Source: JAAXKN01 sp050259615
Lineage (GTDB): Bacteria > Bacteroidota > Ignavibacteria > Ignavibacteriales > SURF-24
Direction: 5' to 3'
NCBI GenBank assembly: GCA_050259615.1
Contig: JBLNAZ010000014.1
Coordinates: forward strand, 1-64,000
Length of the DNA: 64,000 nt
Part shown: piece after piece, positions 33,536 to 40,928 of the stretch
Layout of the letters: each line of letters begins with the position of its first letter
Position numbering within the stretch: the stretch's first letter is position 1
Notes under the pieces: generated by a model
Told to the model about the DNA's origin: nothing
Seen by the model: only the letters and a program-made list of their open reading frames with translations
Databases searched by the model: none
Program-made: the position numbers and the translations under genes

Positions 33536-34609
33536 ATGTTCAACCCGTTAAAATTTTGTATCGCATTGATCCTTTTATTTTCACTTAGTATCAATGCGCA
33601 GATATACAGGGGCTTAAGAGAGGTAATGTTTCTTCAGATACAGCCTAACGCACGGGCAGAAGCCCTCGGAGGGGGAAATGCTGCCCTTACCGGAAGTCCT
33701 TTTATGAGCTTCTATAACCCTGCTGTTTCATCATTTTCCGGAGCCGTAACAGCGGAAGCCTCACATCTTGAATACCCTTTTCTTTTTGACAGGGGCGGCA
33801 GTGATAAGAATTATGAAGCTTACGGCATAGGAGTGAATATGGAGCAGTTTGGTGCCTTCTCGTTTAATTACCTGCACCTTACATTTGATCCGGAGTTGAT
33901 ATACTATGGCGACTGGGTGTCCATCGCTTCGGCCGGCATTTTTATGATGAACTATTCTTATCCCATACTTCGCGACTTTTCAGTCGGTGTAAATGCCAAT
34001 TATTATGAAGAAAATAAGCTCCATGACCGGGGAACGGGCTTTAAGGGTTGGTACTATGATCTGGGCCTGATGAAGAAATTTACTATTAAACAAGAAATCT
34101 CAGAGCAGAATCTGTACCTCGGACTCAGCTTTCTGAACATGCTGAATTCAAAAGTATCAGCGCAAATGAGCACTAAAATATACAGCCGATTCCCTTCAAC
34201 AATGCGCCTTGCCGCAGCTTATGAATTCCAGCCTGAAAATAAAATATCGGATTTCCGCACCTTCAAAGCTCTGTTAACTGCTGAGTACCGGGACCTCCTG
34301 AATTCAAGACACAGAACGCAGTTTCAGCTGGGTACAGAGGTGACTTTCCTTGAGATGTTCGTCCTGCGGGGAGGTTTCTATTCCGAGGATCTAAACAACA
34401 GCTGGTATTCGACGACAAGCTCAAGACTTAACCAGTTTACTTACGGCCTTGGCATTGGGGCCGCGGTAAAAAAACTCTCAGGAATGAATATTCCGCTGAA
34501 TATAAAATTCGATTATACGTCGCTGCCCTTCCCGGAATATTACGAGGATGACTACAGGCACGAATATAACTGTCCCATCTACACGCTGAATATTTCTTAC
34601 AATATTTAA
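33536..34609 (+). CDS. PorV/PorQ-family outer-membrane barrel
   Basis: 357 residues. A signal peptide (1-21, ends INAQ) precedes the family hallmark QPNARAEALGGGNAALTGSPFMSFYNPAVSSF (~35-70), matching the PorV/PorQ pattern AR-LG-G-A---Y-NPA. Alternating strands follow to the C-terminus, which ends YTLNISYNI. PorV is the shuttle that accepts T9SS cargo from the SprA channel; PorQ-type relatives are of less clear role. The start has AAGGA 5 nt upstream. It lies 43 nt behind a T9SS cargo gene and is likely cotranscribed with it, which suggests a dedicated cargo/shuttle pair. A housekeeping PorV is expected elsewhere in the genome. Confidence 0.8.
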   Translation: MFNPLKFCIALILLFSLSINAQIYRGLREVMFLQIQPNARAEALGGGNAALTGSPFMSFYNPAVSSFSGAVTAEASHLEYPFLFDRGGSDKNYEAYGIGVNMEQFGAFSFNYLHLTFDPELIYYGDWVSIASAGIFMMNYSYPILRDFSVGVNANYYEENKLHDRGTGFKGWYYDLGLMKKFTIKQEISEQNLYLGLSFLNMLNSKVSAQMSTKIYSRFPSTMRLAAAYEFQPENKISDFRTFKALLTAEYRDLLNSRHRTQFQLGTEVTFLEMFVLRGGFYSEDLNNSWYSTTSSRLNQFTYGLGIGAAVKKLSGMNIPLNIKFDYTSLPFPEYYEDDYRHEYNCPIYTLNISYNI

Positions 34610-34645
34610 TAATTGAGAAATGAAAACGTTACTGGCTGCACTGAC

Positions 34646-34670
34646 CTGCCGGGAACCCGTTTCCCGGCAG
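34646..34670 (+). terminator. GC-rich hairpin after the PorV-like gene
   Basis: A 10-bp perfect stem CTGCCGGGAA/TTCCCGGCAG with a 5-nt loop, 37 nt after the stop. No T-run follows, so termination may be partial, or it may protect the 3' end. Confidence 0.6.
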
Positions 34671-34730
34671 CCTTGAGATATGGACCTATAATCTGAAACC
34701 CCATTCAAAAAACTTCCTTCAAATGAACAT

Positions 34731-34775
34731 TTGTACAGTCCTGCGTGTTAAGTGTATATTAAAAAGAACACTTAA
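34731..34775 (+). promoter_or_regulatory. Promoter with overlapping 8-bp inverted repeat before the DUF6600 gene
   Basis: TTGTAC (34731-34736), 18 nt, TATATT (34755-34760). TTAAGTGT (34748-34755) and ACACTTAA (34768-34775) form a perfect inverted repeat with 12-nt spacing that straddles the -10 element and the predicted start point, a typical repressor-site position. Confidence 0.5.
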
Positions 34776-34880
34776 GAGTGCCTGCCATTGAAATTTGAAC
34801 GGGAAAACTGCCTTTTTCTCTGGCATGAGCGTTGCTTATTCATAGAAAAGGACACTTGGACAGGCATAATGAGGTTTAAT

Positions 34881-36287
34881 ATGAAAAAATTAATGATTTT
34901 TGCTGCTTTTATTCTGGCCCTGGCTTTTAATCCCTTAAATGCCCAGGATAATGATTACCAGAACACCGATTCACAGGACGGAGGATACCAGGACCAGAAC
35001 AGAGAGTCACAGGATTATCACGGCTATACTCATGAAAGGGAAACATTCAATTACTTCTATAACTCCCTTAATCCCTACGGCCAGTGGATGCAAATGGATA
35101 ACGACGTTTATGCCTGGCATCCGGATAACATGGGAAGAAACTGGCAGCCTTATACAGTAGGCCGCTGGGTCTGGTCAACCGACGGTTGGTATTGGGACTC
35201 ATATGAACCCTTCGGCTGGGCTACTTACCACTACGGCAGATGGTACTATGACGATTATTATGGCTGGCTCTGGATCCCCGACGACCAGTGGGGACCCGCA
35301 TGGGTTGAATGGAGATACAGCGATGATTATATCGGCTGGGCTCCGCTTCCACCTTATGCAGTTTTTGATATTCATATAGGTATTCATTTTACCTATGACT
35401 GGCATTTCCCATATAGCTGCTGGAATTTCATGCCTTACCGCTATTTCGACGGCTATGATGTCCACCGCTATTATGTTGCGCCAAGAGAAAAATACAGGCT
35501 TTACGGCAATACCCGCTATAGAAACGATTATGCTTACAGGGACGGAAGGGTAATTAACAGGGGCGTCGACAGGCAGTTTGTTGAAAGACGCACAGGAAGA
35601 AATATTCAGCAGAGAGATATTGTACAGACCAGAACCCGTGACCTGAGCGGCAGGACAAGGGATAATAACAGAATTGAAGTATTCCGCCCTGGTCAGCAGG
35701 ATCTGGCTAAAACCAGAGACATCAGAACCCAGGATATCAAAAGAACTGAAAGAAGAACTTCACTCGACGTTAATAAAATAGACCGCAGAATGGGCAGTAA
35801 TGTCAGACGCGGCGGCGAGGTTAACCGCAACGGCAAAACGGACCAGACACCGGTTATAAGGGACAGGAGTAACCAGAATAATCCCGGCGGAAACAGAAAT
35901 CCCGGGGTAATCCAGAGACCTGATAATAATGGAACCCGCAACCCGCGCGTTGAACCTCCTACGGACAGGGGAAACAGGCAAAACCCGGGAAACAGTAATG
36001 GAGACAATCAGCGAAGGATGGAAAAGCAGAGGAATAACCCTAATGTTAATCCCCCTGTTGACAGAAATGAAACCCCAAATGTAAACAGGCCTGAAAACAA
36101 TGGGCAGGAAAGGCGCAGGGAAACTCCCCGCTATGAAAATCAGCCACGAGGCAATCAGACTCCTCAGGTAAGAGAGAACAGGCAGCCTGAAAGAAGAAAT
36201 GAACCCCAGAGGGAAAACAGACAGGGAAACAGCAAACAGCAGGGCGGCAGCAATGACCGCGAAAACGGCAGAGACAGAAGAAGATAA
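34881..36287 (+). CDS. Exported DUF6600 protein with Arg/Asn-rich disordered tail
   Basis: 468 residues from the ATG at 34881, chosen because GAGG lies 7 nt upstream and a signal peptide starts there (MKKLMIFAAFILALAFNPLNAQ). Residues ~45-190 form the Trp/Tyr/Gly-rich DUF6600 region: LNPYGQWMQMDNDVYAW, GRWVWSTDGWYWDSYEPFGWATYHYGRWYYDDYYGW, WGPAWVEWRYSDDYIGWAPLPP. From ~residue 210 to the end the protein is low-complexity, rich in Arg, Asn, Gln and Pro with GNRNPGV/NNGTRNPR-type runs, probably disordered and positively charged. DUF6600 proteins are exported and uncharacterised. The tail could bind anionic polymers or nucleic acid outside the cell; this is inference. Confidence 0.85.
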   Translation: MKKLMIFAAFILALAFNPLNAQDNDYQNTDSQDGGYQDQNRESQDYHGYTHERETFNYFYNSLNPYGQWMQMDNDVYAWHPDNMGRNWQPYTVGRWVWSTDGWYWDSYEPFGWATYHYGRWYYDDYYGWLWIPDDQWGPAWVEWRYSDDYIGWAPLPPYAVFDIHIGIHFTYDWHFPYSCWNFMPYRYFDGYDVHRYYVAPREKYRLYGNTRYRNDYAYRDGRVINRGVDRQFVERRTGRNIQQRDIVQTRTRDLSGRTRDNNRIEVFRPGQQDLAKTRDIRTQDIKRTERRTSLDVNKIDRRMGSNVRRGGEVNRNGKTDQTPVIRDRSNQNNPGGNRNPGVIQRPDNNGTRNPRVEPPTDRGNRQNPGNSNGDNQRRMEKQRNNPNVNPPVDRNETPNVNRPENNGQERRRETPRYENQPRGNQTPQVRENRQPERRNEPQRENRQGNSKQQGGSNDRENGRDRRR

Positions 36288-36306
36288 TTTTTATTGCCCC
36301 TAATTC

Positions 36307-36346
36307 AAAACCCCGGTATTTGGTTGTAGCCAAATACCGGGGTTTT
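36307..36346. terminator. Strong bidirectional terminator
   Basis: A 17-bp perfect stem (36307-36323 with 36330-36346), 6-nt loop, flanked by A and T runs, between the convergent DUF6600 and radical SAM genes. Confidence 0.93.
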
Positions 36347-36357
36347 CTTTTTATAAT

Positions 36358-37359
36358 TCAAAATTCAGCATTTTTGTTATTAAACGGATCATTCCTGTCT
36401 TTCATGAATTCCGGACGGTAGTTTTCCTGGCTTTCCATTTCCTGTATCCAGCCTTTCTTCAGATGATACTTTTCCATCATATCCAGCACCTTTTCGTACT
36501 CGGAAACTCTTATTGTACGGTTGATCAGTATATCCTTTCCGGCTTTGTTTGTCGGGAAGTACTGCGACATTAAGGATATATGCACGTCAGGGCTTAATTC
36601 ATTCGCAATAAACTTAAAGACCTCTTCCGATTCAGAGAGCCCGTTGGGCAGAACAAGATGCCTTATAATAAGCCCTCTTACAACCACATCGCCTTCATAA
36701 ATAAGTTCGCTGCCTACCTGTCGGAACATTTCCTTTACTGCAAGCTTTGTCCTTTCAAAGTATTTATCCACTCTTGAATACTTTCTGGCATTTTCATCCG
36801 AACCGTATTTTATATCCGGCAGGTAAATATCCGCAACCCCGTCGTAGAGTTTCAGCATATCCACAGAATCGTATCCGTTAGTATTATAAATTATAGGCAG
36901 CCTGAGGCCCATTCCGGCTGCAATGTAAATGGACTTTAATATCTGCGCCGAAAAGTGCGTGGGCGATACAAGGCCTATATTGTGGCAGTCTTTTTCCTGC
37001 AGTTTCATCATAATGCAGGCCAGGCGATCAAAACTTACTTCGTGCTTCTTTTCACTTTTCCAGTTCTGTGATATTTCAAAGTTCTGGCAGAAGACGCATC
37101 TTAAGTTGCAGTTGCCGAAGAAAATGTTTCCCGCGCCCCGGCTGCCCGACAAAACTGGCTCCTCGCCAAAGTGCGGCGTATAGGAAGATACAATGGGCAG
37201 ATACCCGCTCAGGCACACTCCAAGTTCATCATTCAGCCGGTCCGAAAGGCAATTCCTGGGACAACTGGTGCATGAAGAAAGAGCCTCTTCGGCTTCAAGG
37301 GCCCGCTTTTTAAGCTCGCCTGAGTCGTGAAGCTTTATATATGAAGGTACAAAATTCAT
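36358..37359 (-). CDS. Radical SAM protein, PflA-like
   Basis: 333 residues. The radical SAM cluster motif CNLRCVFC (CxxxCxxC, about residues 88-95) binds the [4Fe-4S] cluster and SAM. An N-terminal extra Cys set (SCTSCPRNC, ~29-37, plus GVCLSG) may bind a second cluster. Conserved segments FGNCNLRC, NTNGY, IYLPDIKYG, VVRGLIIRHLVLPN and HISLMSQYFP match the pyruvate-formate-lyase-activating-enzyme-like family found with or near AmmeMemoRadiSam genes. No substrate protein is next to it, so its role is open: glycyl-radical activation or another modification. It is monocistronic. Confidence 0.88.
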   Translation of the reverse strand: MNFVPSYIKLHDSGELKKRALEAEEALSSCTSCPRNCLSDRLNDELGVCLSGYLPIVSSYTPHFGEEPVLSGSRGAGNIFFGNCNLRCVFCQNFEISQNWKSEKKHEVSFDRLACIMMKLQEKDCHNIGLVSPTHFSAQILKSIYIAAGMGLRLPIIYNTNGYDSVDMLKLYDGVADIYLPDIKYGSDENARKYSRVDKYFERTKLAVKEMFRQVGSELIYEGDVVVRGLIIRHLVLPNGLSESEEVFKFIANELSPDVHISLMSQYFPTNKAGKDILINRTIRVSEYEKVLDMMEKYHLKKGWIQEMESQENYRPEFMKDRNDPFNNKNAEF

Positions 37360-37500
37360 TTAATGGTCTTTGTAAAATTTTATATTCAGGCAGCAAAAAT
37401 ATCAATTAAAACCAAATAATGAAATGGAAAAAACTGATGCCGGATTAAATTTACAGACACTTGGGAATGTTTTGAAATGAAAGGGAAACTTGCTATTTTA

Positions 37501-37530
37501 TTGAAGCGAAGCACATTTGTGCAATATTAT
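37501..37530 (+). promoter_or_regulatory. Promoter candidate with dyad for the PP2C propeller gene
   Basis: TTGAAG (37501-37506), 18 nt, TATTAT (37525-37530). The spacer contains the inverted repeat GCACA-TT-TGTGC (37511-37522), a possible repressor or activator site. Confidence 0.4.
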
Positions 37531-37577
37531 CCGTCTGCAGCCTGTGATTTTGACCAGTTTTAATAATTGGTGGTTTT

Positions 37578-40500
37578 ATGAATTACAGTTTAACAGCATG
37601 CCTTTACTTTTGGCTGAAAAGGAATAAGCCTCCGGCCTTTTATACCCGTTTCTTTCTCACACTGATATTTTTTCTGGTATCCCGGATTGTTTTTCCCCAA
37701 TCCACCGACATTTACTTTGACCATATTTTCCGCGAACAGGGACTTTCACAAAGCATTGTAAATTGCATTATTCAGGATAACAAAGGACTTATGTATTTCG
37801 GTACCGAAGACGGGCTTAATATTTATGACGGTTATTCATTTACAATAATGCGCAATAACCCCAACGATACAAACAGTTTATCCTATAACGATATTACAGC
37901 TTTATTTGAGGACCGCGATAAAATAATCTGGATAGGCACTTTTAACGCGGGATTAAACAGGTACGATCCTTCCGTTCAGAGTATCAGAAGATTTCCTTTT
38001 AATCCTCTTGATACGAACTCACTCAGCAATAGTAATGTAAATGATATTACGGAAGACCGGAATGGCAGCATGTGGATAGCTACGGATAACGGCCTCTGCA
38101 TGCTCGAACGTCATATGGGCAAGCCATACAAATTTACAAGGTTTTATAACAGCCCGAAGAATTCCGGCAGCATAAGCAACAACAGGGTTCTCTCTTTAAT
38201 AACTGACCGTATGGGTGTCATATGGGCAGGTACTGAGGCGGGAGCAGATAAAATAATTGTTAACGGGACGTCTCCTTCTTTTGAACATATCTATTCAGGC
38301 GATAAGATTCCCGCAAGTGCTCATGTAAGAGCAATATTCGAGGCATCAGGAGGGGATATATGGTTTGGTACGGAAAACGGGCTTGTACGCCTCCAGGCTT
38401 CAGAGCGCAGTTCTCAAAAACCTGTTTTCATCTATTACAGGAATAATCCAAAAGATGTTAACAGCCTGAGCAATAATAATATTTTTGCCCTGAGTGAAGA
38501 TTTGGAAGGGATGATATGGATTGGTACAAACGGGGGCGGAGTGGACCTTCTGAATCCCCGCAGCGGAAGGATCAGTCACTTCAGACACGACCGCTTTGAT
38601 CCCGCTTCATTAAGCTACAATGAAATAAGATCAATTTACAGGAACAGATCAGGCATAATGTGGGTGGGCACATATGGAAGCGGAATCAGTAAGGTTTCGC
38701 GTGCAGGAGGGCAGTTCATTCATTATTACTACAGACCTGACGATCCGAACTGTCTCAGTCATGCCATCGTCTGGTCAATCTATGCCGATAAAGACAGCAT
38801 CCTTTGGATCGGAACCCACGACGGCCTCGACCGCCTGGACCGCAAAACCGGCAGGTACACGCATTACAGGAATAATCCCGGTGACCCAAAGAGTATTAGC
38901 GGTAACGTGATAAGGGTACTGACTGATGACCAAAACGGAAACCTCTGGATAGGAACCCATGGCGGAGGCATCAGCGTCTTAAATAAGAAAACCGGAAAGT
39001 GCAAAGTTTTCAGGCATGATCCGTCCAACCCTAATAGCCTTTCGGCAGACGCAATAAGACCAATTTTCAGGGACCGCTCGGGCACAATTTGGATAGGTAC
39101 ATACGGACAGGGGCTGGACAGGTACGAGCCTTCTGATGGTACATTCAGGCATTATAGAAATATTGTCGGAAACAGCGAAAGCCTGAGCAACGATTTTGTA
39201 AGAATTATATTTGAAGACAGCAAGGGTAACCTCTGGATTGGAACTGAAGGCGGCGGAATAAATAAGTTCGATAGAAGAAAAGGAATATTCAAAAGCTACA
39301 CAAACATTCCTGGAAACATAAACTCACTTAGTAGCAACCATATTTTTACAATCCATGAGGATAAAAATGGCTTCCTCTGGCTGGGAACCTGGGGCGGGGG
39401 ATTAAACAAGTTTGATCCTGTAAGGGAAAAATTTCAGCGCTTTAATGAGGCTGACGGACTTCCCAGCAACTCTATATATGGCATTCTGGAAGACAACTTC
39501 GGAAATCTATGGATGAGTACAAACGCAGGACTGTCAAAGTTCGATCCTGTTTCAGTTACATTTACAAATTATAATGTTAAGGACGGCCTGCAGGATAATG
39601 AGTTTAATGGTGGATCTTATTTTAAGAGCACAAGCGGCGAACTGTTCTTTGGCGGCATTGACGGCTTCAACTCATTTTATCCCGACAGGATCAAAAGCAA
39701 CCGCAACATCCCTCCCGTGATAATTACCTCCTTCAGCAAGCTTAATAAAGAAGTGAATTTCGGACGTGCGGCATCGGAAGTTAAGGAAATTGAGCTGTCT
39801 TATCAGGATTATGTTTTTTCATTTGAATTTGCAGGCCTGGATTATATGGCGCCAGAGAAAAATAAATACGCATACAAAATGGAAGGACTGGATAAAAACT
39901 GGATCTTTGTTGATGCTTCAAAAAGGTTTGCTTACTATACTAACCTTTCTCCCGGCCATTACACTTTCATGGTGAAAGCTTCCAACAGCGACGGCATATG
40001 GAATAACCAGGGTGCTATGGTAAAACTTATTATTACTCCGCCATTCTGGAAAACGTGGTGGTTTATTGCGCTTGTACTAATCCTCCTGTTTGTTCTTGCA
40101 TATATTCTTTACAGGTGGCGCATTAAAAATAACGCAATGAAGACGGAACTTAAAGCTGCGCACGAGGCCCAAATGTCAATTATGCCCAATGCCGATCCCG
40201 ACTTAAAGGGACTGGATGTATCCGGCATATGCATTCCGGCAAACGAGGTTGGAGGAGATTTCTTTGACTACTTCAAGCGGAATAATAATGAAAATACTCT
40301 GGGAGTGATAATAGGCGACGTATCGGGCAAGGCTATGAAAGCTGCAATGACGGCGGTCCTGGCAAGCGGAATGATGATTCCGGACATTATTGCCGTGGAG
40401 GACATTAAAACCATCTTCACCAGAGTTAATAAAGCTCTTTATTTAAAAACAGATAAACGTGTATTTGTAGCAGCCTGCATACTTCTCATAGATGTGAAAA

Positions 40501-40874
40501 ATAAAAAAATAACATATATCAATGCCGGTAATGTAAATCCAATTATCAGGATAAATGGAACGGTGTGCAGTTTAACCTCCAGCGATCCAAGATTCCCTTT
40601 GGGTTTAATATGCGATGTTCAGTATGAAAAAAGAACAGTTGATTTTAATAAAGGAGATGTACTCTTGCTGATGACAGATGGCCTTGTTGAAGCCCAGGCA
40701 AAGTCAAAAGAACTTTATGGAACAGAAAGGTTAAGTATACTTCTCTCAAATCCTGATATAGAGAAGTTATCGGCTAATGAAATAAAGAACAGGATCATAC
40801 GGGATGTGCAAAGCTTCTGCACAGAAGGCACACATCATGATGACATGACAATTATAGTAATTAAACACGTGTAG
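37578..40874 (+). CDS. Propeller-type sensor with PP2C/RsbU serine phosphatase output
   Basis: 1098 residues. A signal-anchor (~20-40) is followed by ~13 reg_prop repeats of ~48 residues (~50-700; core GxxWIGTxxGGLxxxDxxxGxFxxYxxNPxDxxSLS), a Y_Y_Y domain (~720-815, ending PPFWKTWWF), one membrane segment (~820-842) and a cytoplasmic SpoIIE/PP2C phosphatase (~880-1098). All metal sites are visible: NEVGGDFFDY, IGDVSGKAMKAAM, LMTDGLVEA, HHDDMTIIVI. It should sense an extracellular ligand and dephosphorylate an anti-sigma-factor antagonist-type protein; no such partner is adjacent. The kinase at the window start shares the sensor layout but has a histidine-kinase output. GGTGG lies 5 nt before the ATG. 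Confidence 0.93.
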   Translation: MNYSLTACLYFWLKRNKPPAFYTRFFLTLIFFLVSRIVFPQSTDIYFDHIFREQGLSQSIVNCIIQDNKGLMYFGTEDGLNIYDGYSFTIMRNNPNDTNSLSYNDITALFEDRDKIIWIGTFNAGLNRYDPSVQSIRRFPFNPLDTNSLSNSNVNDITEDRNGSMWIATDNGLCMLERHMGKPYKFTRFYNSPKNSGSISNNRVLSLITDRMGVIWAGTEAGADKIIVNGTSPSFEHIYSGDKIPASAHVRAIFEASGGDIWFGTENGLVRLQASERSSQKPVFIYYRNNPKDVNSLSNNNIFALSEDLEGMIWIGTNGGGVDLLNPRSGRISHFRHDRFDPASLSYNEIRSIYRNRSGIMWVGTYGSGISKVSRAGGQFIHYYYRPDDPNCLSHAIVWSIYADKDSILWIGTHDGLDRLDRKTGRYTHYRNNPGDPKSISGNVIRVLTDDQNGNLWIGTHGGGISVLNKKTGKCKVFRHDPSNPNSLSADAIRPIFRDRSGTIWIGTYGQGLDRYEPSDGTFRHYRNIVGNSESLSNDFVRIIFEDSKGNLWIGTEGGGINKFDRRKGIFKSYTNIPGNINSLSSNHIFTIHEDKNGFLWLGTWGGGLNKFDPVREKFQRFNEADGLPSNSIYGILEDNFGNLWMSTNAGLSKFDPVSVTFTNYNVKDGLQDNEFNGGSYFKSTSGELFFGGIDGFNSFYPDRIKSNRNIPPVIITSFSKLNKEVNFGRAASEVKEIELSYQDYVFSFEFAGLDYMAPEKNKYAYKMEGLDKNWIFVDASKRFAYYTNLSPGHYTFMVKASNSDGIWNNQGAMVKLIITPPFWKTWWFIALVLILLFVLAYILYRWRIKNNAMKTELKAAHEAQMSIMPNADPDLKGLDVSGICIPANEVGGDFFDYFKRNNNENTLGVIIGDVSGKAMKAAMTAVLASGMMIPDIIAVEDIKTIFTRVNKALYLKTDKRVFVAACILLIDVKNKKITYINAGNVNPIIRINGTVCSLTSSDPRFPLGLICDVQYEKRTVDFNKGDVLLLMTDGLVEAQAKSKELYGTERLSILLSNPDIEKLSANEIKNRIIRDVQSFCTEGTHHDDMTIIVIKHV

Positions 40875-40887
40875 CCCAAATCGGAAA

Positions 40888-40923
40888 GCCGCCTGAAAAG
40901 AATTATATTCCGTTTCAGGCGGC
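40888..40923. terminator. Hairpin between convergent PP2C and BNR genes
   Basis: GCCGCCTGAAA (40888-40898) pairs perfectly with TTTCAGGCGGC (40913-40923) over a 14-nt loop. There is no T-run in either direction. Confidence 0.65.
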
Positions 40924-40928
40924 AGATA

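Noticed and set aside
34646..34670. Possible mobile-element end at a GC-rich inverted repeat
   Set aside because: No target duplication or transposase nearby; better explained as a 3' hairpin of the PorV-like gene.
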